The notes under the pieces: model-generated
The model's database searches: none
What the model was told of the DNA's origin: nothing
The model's input: only the letters and a program-made list of their open reading frames with translations
Made by a program: the position numbers and the translations under genes
DNA from: Petunia secreta
Taxonomy: Eukaryota > Streptophyta > Magnoliopsida > Solanales > Solanaceae
DNA length: 64,000 nucleotides
Reading direction: 5' to 3'
Assembly (NCBI GenBank): GCA_029990175.1
Contig: JARKIP010000048.1
Location: forward strand, 22,840,001-22,904,000
Part shown: positions 1-11,367 of the stretch, piece by piece
Layout: every line of letters begins with the position of its first letter
How positions within the stretch are numbered: position 1 is the first letter of the stretch

Positions 1-65
1 TTTAACACACACTTGAAACGCTTTAAAGACTTGACAGGAAGCCATGAGAGTATCTCAAATATTAT
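1..65. other. pre-insertion flank left of the Tat element
   Basis: This is the stretch left of the first LTR. It ends in ATTAT (61-65), which recurs at 17712-17716 immediately after the far end of the Tat element. That makes it the left flank of the insertion site. No gene is visible in it. Confidence 0.7.
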
Positions 66-785
66 TGTTTAACCTAGATCCGATTTTAGGCCAGTTAACA
101 ATTAAATTTGTATTTGCGGAGTCACGGTCAATAGTTTAGATTAAGAGTTTAGCCGATTTAAATACAGGATTGTACTAATTACAAGATTATGAATATATAT
201 GCACGATTTTCGATGGAGATGTAATGATAATTATTGATGATATGAAAGTAATACGAAATAATTGGAGAAAATAAGATTAAAGCGCGAATTAAATAGGTAG
301 AAAGGAACCGTATTAGATCGCTTGATCTCGGTGAGGATCCCTTGATATTAATTACGCTTGAAGACTTGAGAACGAAATATGCAGTAATGTAAATGATAAG
401 TAGTGAGCGAGAACAAAGAAAATATTTTATTGATATTGTAGATAGAGAAGAGAATGTGTGTTCCAATGATTCGAAAACAAACGCTATATATAGATATTGC
501 TAGGCAGCCGTTGGGTATGTAACCGCTGGGTAGCCCATTGCCTTTGTAACCATTCATTGAGCAGTTGCGTTTGAAAAGGTAACTGTTTATTCAAATTGCA
601 TCGATTTGGCGAGGCGTCACGTAACTGCCTTGGGCCTGCTCATGGTAACCGCCTAGCCAGTCATCTGTCCGTTAAATGTCTGTTCGGGAAAACCTCTGCC
701 CGTGCCACCTGGCAGACACATGTCCCGTGCCACGTGGAAGACACGTGTCACTCTTTTTAAGTGATGATGGTTTTTATCCAATACA
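66..785 (-). repeat. 3' LTR of the Tat element (left side)
   Basis: This 720-bp LTR matches 10696-11367 plus 17659-17711 with scattered substitutions. It has TG..CA ends. It lies downstream of pol in the minus-strand reading, so it is the 3' LTR. The ATTAT TSD sits directly to its left. Confidence 0.88.
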
Positions 786-1317
786 GATAGTCCTTGCACT
801 TCTCGAGCAGAGTTTTTGCTCGAGGAGTGGATTTGAATTTTGGCGGGAAATTTTATTTGGAAAGTCCAACCTTCATCTGCAACATGATAAGTGTCAGTGA
901 CGTGCGCATTAAATGCGCGAGGTAAAAAGTAACTGTGCCAGACACGTCCACACGTCCGCCGTCAGTTTCGAAATGACTATTGTGCATCCCAAGAGCAAAA
1001 GTAATGATTTTTAACCGCCTCAGTCACGTGCACACGTCCACTGTCAGTTGCGAGGTGACCGCTGCGCTTCAGAGTAATGATGTTACTTCGAAAGTCGGCG
1101 AAACCTACTCTCTCTTTTGACGGTTGGCTCTGACCGTAATCTCTTCGATGATCTCAATGTGTCTTATGGAAACTTAATGGGCCTGACCTGTTTACTCCTA
1201 TAAATAGGAGTTTGTTGAATTAACCCTTTTCGTTTGCTTTTACTCTAAAATTCCCGAATCTTGAAAACCTTTGAATTTTCTTCAATCTTTCTTCTAACTT
1301 TCGATTCCTCTTCAACT
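786..1317 (+). promoter_or_regulatory. promoter and 5' UTR of the antisense gene
   Basis: This gene-free stretch lies between the 3' LTR and the start of the plus-strand antisense gene. At 1194-1211 a TATA box sits in a perfect inverted repeat: ACTCCTA, then TAAA, then TAGGAGT. Upstream, about 940-1080, an imperfect direct duplication of roughly 75 bp carries CACGTC/CACGTG-type motifs, which are the core bound by plant bZIP and bHLH factors. The first good ATG is at 1318, a plausible distance downstream of the TATA box. Promoter activity itself is inferred. Confidence 0.5.
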
Positions 1318-4085
1318 ATGTCTCCAAAAGCTAAAAAGAATTTGAACATGGACGCCGCTGCCAGTAGTTCTTCCACGGCTACCCCTAAATCTAAGGCCGC
1401 TCAGGCCACTACTTCAGAAATTATCCCCAAGAATTGGGGTGAACTTTAGAAGGACTGCAACATTAAGGCCTTCAATAATCATGGTGATATACGCGTATGG
1501 CCAGCGTATAGATTCAAATTCGGATCACGTCGGCGATGATCCCTCGAGTTAGAGAAGACTGCGGCTGGGACACGAGCGTTCCCATTTTGCCAGTATCTGA
1601 GAATGAGAACATCACTTCTCATAGGGTAGGGTGGACGGCCATGTCTACCTATCCGTTCACAATTGGTTGCACGTTACCCCTCCATCCTATTCTTGACAGG
1701 TTTTGTAGGGAGTATTTTCTCTATCCGGGACAACTGAGCCCCAACATGTTTAGAATGATAAGACTTATTGATTGGTTTGCTAAAGAGACCGGTCAGAGTT
1801 TTGAGTATGAACACTTCATTTCTTTGTACAGTATTCAAGCTTTTAAGGACAGTTCATCAATGCCAGAATGCGTGGAAGCAAAAGATTAATACGCAGTTAT
1901 GAGGACACCAATGACCGGGGATGGTTGCACCGGTACATATTTGTGTGTACTCCGGCATTGTCTCACAACTCCAAGGCTCCTCTATCCGAAAACTGGAATA
2001 AGAGGCGTAAGTTCCCGTGTTTTCCTTTGGAATTTTCATATTTACCCTTTTCATTTATTTATTCTTTGGATTCTGCCTTACAGCTGCCAAGTTGCCCTAT
2101 GATAAGCTCATATCGGTTGATGAGCTGAGAGCGTGGGTTGAGCTCATCCTGGAGAAGTTTCCCGTCGAGCAGAGGGAATGGACGTACTTCGCCACAAAAA
2201 AGGGTCTGACCGTAAAGACTCACGGTGAGAACTTTTCGCTGTTGCAGCTGCTTCTTCTCTTCGTGGCTTTGCTGTATCTGACCATTTCGCCTTTTACAAG
2301 TTTAGGCGCACAAAGAGACTTTTTACCTGCCCCTCCCCCTCAGGCTATGCCGTTAGGATCTGCTGTTGACCCTAAGGATGAGGTTGCGTCAATAAAAATT
2401 GCGGCAGGCAATGCGTAAGAGGGAAGGTGGCGAGGAACTATTTTCTAGCGGTATCAGCTATCTGAAGAGGAAGAAGAAAAGCCAGGGTGAGGGCGGAGCA
2501 CGGAAGAAGGCTACTCGTAAGGCTTCTGTCGCTGCCGAGAAGACCTCAGCTGTTGGAGGTGAGACTCCGCCCGGTGCTAGTGGGCCCGAGCCTGGAAAAG
2601 AGAGACTTCTACTGCAGTCCTCGAGTCTGCACGGGGAGAGGGCTTTGAAACGGAAGTGATCGACATTTCTGATACTGAAACCATTGAAAACCTTCTGAGA
2701 AAGCCCTATCTCCAAAGCGACAAGAAGAAGGACGAGGGAAAGACTGCCCGTGCTCCGGAAGGAAGTCCCCGAGTTGATGACGGGGTAAAGGTGGGCTCTT
2801 CTCGTGCAGACAAGGGCAAAAGAAAAGTTGGTGAAGAAGAAGAAGGAAAAGAAGAGATCCCCAAAAAGGGCAGCCAGAGTTCCCGTGTTTTTTATTTCGA
2901 GGATTTGGAGAACGTGGCTGTTGAGGGGGAAGTGTCTGTTTGTTTGCATGACTGTGACACAAAAGATCTTGAAGTGGCAAACGATTCTTATATGTCAAGC
3001 ACAAAGCTTACTCGGCAGACCTTCATCAGCGGTCTGACTGGATCAAGGAACATTCGAGGCGTGCGCTATAGATTTGGCCCAAACTTTCCCTCTGAGCAGG
3101 CTAGAGAGCCTAAACACTGTGAGAGGGAATGCACCATGAAACTAGCCCCCAATGTTAACTTCGTGACTAGGCCGGGTAGTTTGGCCAAGGAAGTTTCATC
3201 GCTCTTTGGTCCCCGTGAAGAATGGACAATGAGGGAGATGAGTGATGAAGATCTGGCCTTTGCTATTGCTGCTGACTCTGCCCGGGTAAGTGCTTTTTAA
3301 CACTTTTTAAGTCGGAAGTAATTTTAAATTTATACTTCTAACCTTATTTCTTTTTTTGTTTCAGTCAAGTTTGATGGCTGCCGAGTTGATGTTTCGTTCC
3401 AGAATCAACAATCCTGATGAGGCACTTGAACTGAAGAAAGAATTGCTGAAGACTCTGAAGGAGAACAAGGCTATGGTAGAGAAGTGTGGTTCCTCGAGGG
3501 CGAAGTTAACCGGTTGGCTGAGACCAACGATAAATAAGTTGAACAGATTAACAAGCTCACCGAGGAAAAGGACCCTCTTTCCGAAGAGAAAGAGGGGTTC
3601 GCATAATCTGCCTAGGACTTGGAGTTCTACTCGAAGGAAACAATTCTTTGCTGAACAAGGCACTTGACGAACGTGGATTTTTAGAGATTGACCTGCAGAA
3701 GGCTAAGGAAGAATCTGTTAATGCTCGAGCTGAACTTCAAGCCGCCAGGGACCAAGTTGCCCAGTCAACGAGCGTTCAAGACTCGTTATCCAAAGATTTG
3801 GCCAACTTGCGCGATCAGTTCGAGATCAAGGCTAAGCTTACTGCTCTTGAAACCAAGCGAACACTACTCGAGCAAGTCCATGCAGGTCAAATCAACGTTG
3901 AGGAAACAATGCTGAAAGCGAAGCGTGCTGTTCGCGAAGTGAGACAAATGTTGAACCTTTCTCCTGAGGAGTCTGATGAAGATGATGATGAAGATGGTGA
4001 TGAAGGTAGAGATGAGAGCTCAGGTGATGACGACGGTGCTGATGGAGCTGGTGCATCGGGCTCTGGTCAGAGTCCCCAAAATTAG
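1318..4085 (+). pseudogene. antisense accessory gene of the Tat element, spliced, decayed
   Basis: The gene runs opposite to gag-pol, as reported for Grande/Retand-type Tat elements. The ATG at 1318 opens a Ser/Ala/Lys-rich head. A segment around 1536-1860 has the LPLHP...FLYPGQLSPN pattern of the plant 'putative gypsy type transposon' family (Transposase_28-like, recognised by eye). A Lys/Glu-rich middle, a coiled coil (about 3365-3960) and an acidic Asp/Glu tail follow. Two introns are visible: 2007-2083 (GTAAGT..TACAG) and 3286-3364 (GTAAGT..TTCAG). Removing the second restores the frame exactly. A stop at 1447-1449 and frameshifts near 1530, 1880, 2400, 2650 and 3540 break the gene. The product's function is unknown; a structural or regulatory role is only a guess. 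Confidence 0.7.
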
Positions 4086-4846
4086 TGACCCGCTCCTTTT
4101 CAAATATTGATCAAGATGTAGGTTCATGTGTCCGGGGAAAGCCGGATGATTGGTTGCGGACAGAGGTCTCTTTGGGACCTCCTGATCCTTTTTTTTTTAC
4201 GGCCGATTTCATTGGTCTTTTTCACCAATGAAAACTTCTGTCAGCAGCTTTGGCATTTTTATTGTTTCATCAAGACAATTTTTAAATTTTGAGATCTTTT
4301 AATTCAATGGCTGTGTATAGCTTTAATCTTCGATCTTTGTAATTACGTTTTGATGCATTGTGGCCTTTGTGCCTTTTATTTAAGTTAGAAGTTTGAACTT
4401 TGCTAAGTTCTGGTCTTTAAAAGCCTGTTCGTATGTCTTAACTTAGCCTTTCTTAAAGAAGAGGTCATAAGTTGTGAATGGTCTGCGCAGATGTTTCATT
4501 CTGACCGAGTCGCGGTCAATAGGTTCTGGCCGAATCGTTGGCCTTGCGAACAACTTTGCTTACCATTTTTGACAGTTGAAAGTCAACACAGAAAGTTTGT
4601 AGTTTAACTCTGGCCGAGTCGCTGGCCTTGTGAACGACTTCTCTTATTTTCGTGGAAGCTTGTCATATAAAAAGTTTTAACAACTCGCCTTTTTACAAGG
4701 TCTCTTGCCTTTATGAAGGTCTTATCTAGCCTACAGGGGCCTCTTACCACCCTCCTTATTTTTATGTTGAAATACGAGAAGTTTTAACATAAAAAGAGTT
4801 AAGGCTGGTCGTAGATAAAAGAACACATATAACCAAACTAGGACTG
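4086..4846. other. non-coding spacer between antisense gene and tRNA-like sequence
   Basis: No ORF is supported here. It is T-rich, as expected for the 3' UTR of the antisense gene. Two imperfect copies of a 'CTGGCCGARTCG..TGGCCTTG' segment lie at about 4528-4560 and 4610-4640. On the minus strand this is the stretch after the integrase stop. Confidence 0.4.
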
Positions 4847-4920
4847 TGTCCATTGAGGGATTCGAACCCACTGTCGCGAAGTTGAAGAACTTTGAGCTCT
4901 ACCAGTTGAGCTAAACGGAT
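4847..4920 (-). tRNA. tRNA-Lys(CTT)-like sequence, probably a pseudogene
   Basis: On the minus strand these 74 nt fold as a tRNA. The acceptor arm pairs at 6 of 7 positions, the D arm is GCTC/GAGC around AACTGGTA, and the T arm has the GGGTTCGAATCCC box. The internal A box (TAGCTCAACTGGTAGAG) and B box (GGTTCGAATCC) of the Pol III promoter are both intact. The anticodon region reads CTT and resembles plant tRNA-Lys. The loop, however, counts 8 nt instead of 7 and its stem has one mismatch, so decoding function is doubtful. It lies 100 bp after the integrase stop, inside the retroelement. A SINE head is an alternative, but no SINE body was recognised next to it. Confidence 0.65.
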
Positions 4921-5023
4921 CTGGCCTTGTTTAGGCCGTTAGTACCATTTAGGAGAAATATAATAAAAGTAAGAATGCCATAAAAGTAAAAGCTAGGAAT
5001 AGAATAACTGACCGTTTTACCAT

Positions 5024-6284
5024 TCAGAAGTGATACCTTTTGAGGTGAATCACATTCCAATTGTTTGGGATGATTGAGCCATCTGGTCGTGCCAAACGGT
5101 ATGATCCCTTACCGACTGACGCGAATACCTTGTAGGGGCCTTCCCAATTAGGGCCTAATTTTCTCGAGTTTTCTTCTTGTGTGTTTTGGGATACTTTTCT
5201 TAATAAAAAATCTCCAACTTGAAAACTTCGTACGCGTAGTCCCCGATTATAGTATTGTTCGATTCGTTCCTTCTGGGCGACTACTCGTACAAGTGCTAGT
5301 TCCCTTCGTTCTTCGAGGAGATCTAATTCTTTAGAAAGATTGATTGAGTTGGATTCTTCGGTAGCATGTGCATACCGTAGACTTGGTTTTCCAATTTCAA
5401 TTGCGATTAGAGCATCTGCGCCGTATACCAACGAGTAAGGTGTCTCCCCTGTACTCATTTTTATTGTCGTGCGATAAGCCCATAGTACACCGGGCAGTTC
5501 TTCTACCCAACACCCTTTGGCCTGCTCAAGGCCCTTCTTGAGAGACTCAATGATTATTTTGTTTGTTGACTCTGCATGTCCATTGGCAACCGGATGGTAT
5601 GGAGAAGAGGTAATCCTTTTGATGTGTAAATCGTCGAGGAACCTAGTCACTTTCTGGCCGATGAATTGTGGGCCATTATCCATGACTATTTTTTTAGGTG
5701 CTCTAAAGCGACATACGACATACCGCCAAAGGAAGTCAATTACCTCTGTTTGTCGTATCTTTGCATATGCTTCCGCTTCGACCCATTTGGTGAAGTAATC
5801 GGTGACGATTAGTAAGAAATGTACCCCTCTTGGCGAAGCAGGAAGAGGACCAACTATGTCCATTCCCCATTTCAAGAATGGCCACGGGGAGATTATTGAG
5901 TGGAGCGGTTCTGCCGGTTGATGGAGAAGATGCGCAAATCATTGACATTTATCACATTTCTTGACGAAATCATTTGTATCTTTCTCCATCTTATCCCAAT
6001 AATATCCTGCCGGGATCAATTTTCGCGCTAACGCTTTTCCCCCAGAATGATTACCACAACAACCTTCGTGGACCTCTCGCATCACGTAGTTGATCTGGTT
6101 TGGTCCCAGGCACTTGGCAAGGGGCCCTGCGAACATCCTGCGTTAAAGATCGCCGTTGACGACTGTATATCGAGCAGCCTTTATTCTGAGTTTGCGAGCA
6201 GCTTTGCGTCATCGGGCAGAATTCCATGAAGAATATAATTTGTGATTTCATTCGCCAGTCCCAAGTTGTGTTTATAGCATTAAC
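5024..6284 (-). pseudogene. integrase of the Tat element
   Basis: The integrase joins element cDNA to the host chromosome. Two segments are seen. The HHCC zinc-binding head lies at 6136-5939, with H..H spacing in HEGCCGNH and the closing CDKC. The catalytic core lies at 5875-5024. The core is well preserved: D6 (MDIVG), D66 (MDNGPQF) and E102 (NGHAEST) give the canonical D,D-35-E spacing. The C-terminal region keeps the gypsy-type 'GPNWEGPYKV' and 'NVIHLKRYHF' motifs, and no chromodomain follows. A frame change and a stop near 5940 separate head from core, and the upstream linker is broken. Confidence 0.85.
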
Positions 6285-7873
6285 TTAAATATTTTCTCGA
6301 TCTATGGTCGTGCAGAGGAGTTGAACGACAGCCGAGGAGCTGGCCACCCCAATTTCTACTACTGACCCTAAATTTGCCAGGGCGTCTGCTTCATGGTTTT
6401 CTTCTCGTGGAATTTGGAGCACTTCCCATTCGTCGAACTGAGCCAAAAGTTCTTTTACACGGGCAAGGTACACTTGCATTCTGGATTCCCGTGCGATGAA
6501 ACCTACGGTCACTTGGTTGACTACTAGTTGAGAATCATTCTTGAGTTTGATAATGTTTGCTCCATAGCTTCGGGCTAACTCCTATCCTGCAATTACGGCC
6601 TCATATTCGGCCTCATTGTTAGTAATAAACGGGCACTTGATGGCCTGCCTGACGGTCTCTCCGGATGGGGTGATAAGAACCAATCCAAGACCGGCCCCTT
6701 TGACGCTCGAGGAGCCATCAGTGAATAGGGTCCATACACCAGGGGCCTGCCCAGCGTAGAGAATTGCATTTTATCCGCATTAGGATATATATTAACACTA
6801 AAGTCTACTACAAAGTCTGCTAGGGCTTGTGACTTAATTGCTACCCGGGGCTGATAAGTAATATCGAATTCGTTTAATTCTACAACCCATTTAACCAACC
6901 TTCCCGAAAATTCGGGTTTATGCAAAACATTGCGTAAAGAAAAGGTTGTCACTACAGCTATTGAATGACCTTGAAAATAAGGACGTAATTTCCGGGCAGC
7001 AGTTACGAGTGCTAAAGCCAGTTTTTCTAAGGGTTGGTAACGTGTTTCCCCATCAATTAAAGTTTTACTAATGTAATAAATGGGAAGTTGCTTACCTTTT
7101 TCTTCCCGAACCGAAACTGCACTTACCGAAGACTCTGAAACTGCCAAATAAATTAGCAGTTCTCTCAGCCCTTGTTGACATTCAGGAGTCCAATTGAATT
7201 CCTTGTTCTGCTTCAGAACATCAAAGAAACTTTTGCACCGGTCAGATGAACGGGATATAAACCTGCACAAGGCTGCCACCCTCCCAGTCAATTTCATAAC
7301 GTCTTTCCGGTTGTGGAGCACGTCTGGAATTGACTCAATGTCTTTGATTTGAGTGGGATTGACTTCAATTCCACGCTGAGAGACGATGAAGCCTAGGAAC
7401 TTCCCTGAACCAACTCCAAATGCGCACTTCTCTGGATTAAGCTTCATGTTATATTGGTCAAGTATTCGGAAGGCTTCCTTCAAGTGTGCCAGATGATCTT
7501 CTGCCCGTTTCGAGTTGATCAACATGTAATCAATGTATACTTCCATGGTCTTATCGATATGATCGTTCAACATATGATTGACCAATCGCTGATACGTTGC
7601 ACCTGCATTCTTTAATCCAAACAGCATGACTTTGTAGCAATACGTCCCTCTGCACGTTGTGAATGACATTTTTTCCTGATCGTTGGGGTCCATCAATATT
7701 TGATTGTACCCTAGATATGCATCAAGGAAGGTGAGCACCTCGTGCCCGGCGGTTGCATTAATCAACTGATCTATCCAGGGAAGAGGATATGAGTCCTTCG
7801 GACAGGCTTTGTTTAAATCAGTGAAGTCAATGCAAACTCGCCATTTCCCATTTTTCTTAGCCACAGCAACCAT
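6285..7873 (-). pseudogene. reverse transcriptase, RNase H and second RNase H of the Tat element
   Basis: Reading down the minus strand, RT occupies about 7873-7200, with 'KWRVCIDFTDLNKACPKD' and the first catalytic Asp in 'FLDAYLGY'. RNase H follows at about 7080-6790 with 'PIYYISKTL'. A second RNase H at about 6745-6330 has 'FTDGSS' and 'NNEAEYEA'; this duplicated archaeal-type RNase H is a hallmark of the Tat clade. The RT active site, normally Y-x-D-D, reads YIDYM at residues 113-117, so one metal-binding Asp is lost. A TAG at about 6582 splits the second RNase H, and a frame change near 6780 precedes it. The copy cannot reverse-transcribe. Confidence 0.88.
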
Positions 7874-8450
7874 GTTGGCTAACCAGTCTGGATATTTAAC
7901 TTCGCGTACAGATCAATCTTCAGCAGTCGATCAACCTCATCGTTTATGATTTGATTCCGAAAAGCTCCCTGGGGGCGCTTCTTCTGCTTCACCGGATGCT
8001 GTGCGGGTCAACACTCAACTTGTGAGAGATAATTTCTAGAGAAATACGCTTCATGTCTGCATGCGACCAAGCGAACGTCGTATGCTACTCCTTGAGGAAT
8101 TGAAGGATATCTCCTCGGAGGCGTTCATTTAATTTTGCCGCTAAGTAGACTTTCTGCTTTAGCATGTCCGCGAACAGTTCTTCTGGTTCCAAAGCTTCCA
8201 CGGTTGGTGTATAATTTTCCCGTGCCTCTAGCTTTGTGATAAATTCCGGGACCTCATACTTTGCTTCTTTATTTTCTGCGTCAGATCCTAGTTACTGTGA
8301 TTGCTATTTATTTTCTTTGGGCAGCTTGAGGGCCACCGAATAGCAGTCTCGAGTAGAGTGTTGCTCTCCTCGTATCTCCTGTATTCCCCATTCTGATGGG
8401 AATTTCAATACCTGATGATATGTGGAGGGAACAGCCTGCATTTCATGGAT
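7874..8450 (-). pseudogene. broken linker between protease and RT of the Tat element
   Basis: No open frame of useful length remains. The stretch lies where the N-terminal part of RT and the protease-RT linker should be. Short pol-like runs persist in several frames, so it is read as decayed pol rather than spacer. Confidence 0.5.
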
Positions 8451-10591
8451 TTATGGCCTTCTAAGGATAATTTTGTAGGCCATGTCTCCGTTGACAATTT
8501 GGAACACCGTCTCCTTTGCTACCCCCTCGACAAGAGTTGTGAGAGTAATCTCGCCAAGGGTCTTCTCACTTGAGTTGTTAAAGCCGGAGAGAACTCGCGA
8601 CACTGGCACGATCTTCTCTATTAGTTGCATCTCCTCGACAACTCGTGATTGAATGATATTTGCAGAACTGCCCGCATCAATGAGCACTCTTTTGATATCA
8701 AACTCTGCCACGCGCAATGTTATGACCAGCGCATCAACATGTGGGAATTGCAAGCCATCTGTATCCGAATCTTCAAACGTTATTGTTTCTTCTGGCCATG
8801 GACACTTGGTCTTTGTAATAGAGACCTTCGCGTATTTCTTTGCTGTGAAAACAACAGAGTCAACTTCGATCCCACCCGAAATAACGTTGACTGTCTTCTT
8901 CGGGGAAGATGCTCGTGGAGGGCCAGATTTGTTTTGCTGAGCCTTCGCATGAGTTTGCTTTCCCTTTTCGGTTAGAAGTTCCTTCAAGAATCCTTGTTTT
9001 GATAAATGTGCGACCTCGTATCTTAAGGCCTTGCAATCTTCAGTGGTGTGACCGTGGTGGTCACAATGAAATTCGCACCAAAGGTCCTGATTTCTCTTAC
9101 TTGGATCGGTTTTCATGTCCTTTGGCCACTTGACCTTTTCGCCCATATCTTTGAGGGCTGCAATCAGTTCAGTCATTTCTACATTGAAGTTTGGTAGACT
9201 TGGGGCTCCACGAGTACTTGACTCTGAATCGTCTCCTCGTGCTAGTCCTTTGTTATTAGGACGCGCGCCCTTTGGAATTGTTGCGTGATCGGTCAGGGTA
9301 CGGTTCATAATGTACATCCGACCTTTCTGACTCTATCTTCCCGCCAGAGCCACCGCTTCGTGATTGATTCTTTCCTCGGGCACTAGTTCCTATCAGCTTG
9401 TCTTCATCAATGCGTACTTTGGAGTTGTAGCGATTGTAGACATCTGACCAATTGGCTGATGGGAATTCGCGAAGTGATTCGTATAGCCTGCGCGTAGCTT
9501 CTGAGCTTTTGACATGCAAATTGTTTGTGAACGCAATGGCCGCCTATCTGTCCGGTACCTTGGGCAACAACATGCGCTCCCGTTGTTAACAGTCCACATA
9601 TCTTCGGAGAGATTTGCCAGGCTTTTGCTTGATCTCAAAGATGTCTTCCACGCGAGTTTCCGTCTTCTGGGCGCCTATGTAGGCTTTTACGAACAATTCA
9701 GCCATCTCCGCGAAGGACTCAATGGCAACATTGAGTACCATCGTAGAGCTCCATCCGCTAGGGTCTCCACGAATTTCTTCAATTTCACTGATTCAATCTC
9801 CTCATCGATGAGATCACTTGCTTTTATAAATTGCTAAACATCATGTGTTGATCATTGGGGTCAGTTGTCCCATGATATCTCGGAATGTTTGGCATCTTGA
9901 ACGTTTTTGGTATCGCCTTCGGTGCTGCTTCCTTCTTCCAAGGCCTTTGCGAGTAGCGTTGAACGTCAATTTTCTTCAATGTGGGTGGAACACATGGTAT
10001 TTGATCAATTCTCTCGTGGAGAGACTTTTGAAGTGCTTCTTGGCTCTCTTTGAATTGCTTTGTGAGTGCCTCCATGATGATGCTCATTTCAGTGGATACC
10101 GCAGATCCTCCGTTTTGATTTTGATTTGCTTGGGTTGCTGGATCCATGGTTCCTCCGTTGTTGGCCGCATTTTGTTCTCCATCTTGCCTTGAAGTGTGTG
10201 AAGAAGTAACATCTCGACCTTTGGCTGCAGGATCAGTCCCCGTAACTGATGGGATTTGCCCTCGAAGAGAATTAATCGCCTCATTTATTCCCATGTTGAC
10301 CTCCGTTTGTTGTTGCATAAACTCAAAGATTGTTTCTTAAAGATTCCTTTGATCTTGGGGTGGCGGATTGGGTCCTACACGGCGCGTGCCAGGGGAGAGA
10401 CTTCTATGGCGTCGTCTTCTAGGCGGGGTTCTGCTCTGAGAGTGTTCATGCCTGTTCCGTTGCCTACTTGGTCCTTGGGAAGAACATTCTTGCCTGTCGG
10501 ACGAGTAATCTGGAGAGTAATTAGGGTTTGATGGAGGAGTACTTATTTGACTTCCGCCCACCATAGTTCGTTGTGAATCGCTTTCTGCCAT
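8451..10591 (-). pseudogene. gag and protease of the Tat element
   Basis: Gag forms the particle that packages the element RNA, and the protease cuts the polyprotein. The likely start is the ATG at 10591-10589 (MAESDSQRTM). An Arg/Ser/Pro-rich head is followed, after a stop near 10337, by a segment to 9824 containing 'MPNIPRYHGTTDPNDQ', the start of the gypsy gag capsid domain. Capsid continues in broken frames to about 9256. In 9317-8451 there is a CCHC-like knuckle (CEFHCDHHGHTTEDC) and then a retropepsin site, 'VLIDAGSSANII', where canonical proteases have D-T/S-G. At least three stops or frameshifts break the chain. Confidence 0.85.
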
Positions 10592-10674
10592 GTTAGTTAC
10601 AAACAAAAGATCCACATAAATGAATACAATGCAGGAAAAAGATAAACTATTAACCTATAGAGGCTATTGACCGG

Positions 10675-10692
10675 CTCCTACTGTGGTCGCCA
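10675..10692 (-). promoter_or_regulatory. primer-binding site of the Tat element
   Basis: Three bases inside the right LTR the minus strand reads TGGCGACCACAGTAGGAG, starting with the TGG that pairs with a tRNA 3' CCA. TGGCG-type sites are usual in the Tat/Ogre group. This fixes the right LTR as the 5' LTR. Confidence 0.75.
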
Positions 10693-10695
10693 AAT

Positions 10696-11367
10696 TGTTT
10701 AACCTAGATCCGATTTTATGCCAATTAACAAATAAATTTGTATTTGCGGAGTCACGATCAATAGTTTAGATTAAGAGTTTAGCCGATTTAAATGCAAGAT
10801 TGCACTAATTACAAGATTATGAATATATGCACGATTTTTGATGGAGATGTAATGATAATTAACGATGATATGAAATTAATACGAAATAATTGGAGATAAA
10901 TAAGATTAAAGCGCGAATTAAATAGGTAGAAGGAACCGTATTTGATCGCTTGATCTCGGTGAGGATCCCTTGATATTAATTACGCTTGAAGACTTGAGAA
11001 CGAAATATGCAGTAATGTAAATGATGAACAATAGTGAGCGAGAGCAAAGAGAGTATTTTATTGATATTGTAGATACAGAAGAGAATGTATGTTCCAATGA
11101 TTCGAAAACAAACGCTATATATAAATATTGCTAGGCAGCCGTTGGGTATGTAACCGCTGGGTAGCCCGTTGCCCTTGTAACCATTCATTGAGCAGTTGCG
11201 TTTGAGCAGGTAACTGTTCATTCAAATCGCATCGATTTGGAGAGGCGTCACGTAACTGCCTTGGGCCTGCTCGTGGTAACCGCCTAGCCAGTCATCTGTC
11301 CGTTAGATGTCTGTCCGGGGAAACCTCTGCCCGTACCACATGGCAGACACATGTCTCGTGCCACGTG
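10696..11367 (-). repeat. 5' LTR of the Tat element, first part
   Basis: This matches the left LTR from TGTTTAACC to the GTGCCACGTG region and is then interrupted by a nested LTR element at 11368. The missing 53 bp resume at 17659-17711. The last five bases (11363-11367, ACGTG) are the TSD of the nested element. Confidence 0.88.

Noticed and set aside
4847..4920. Functional tRNA gene
   Set aside because: The anticodon loop has one base too many and its stem a mismatch, so it is kept only as tRNA-like.
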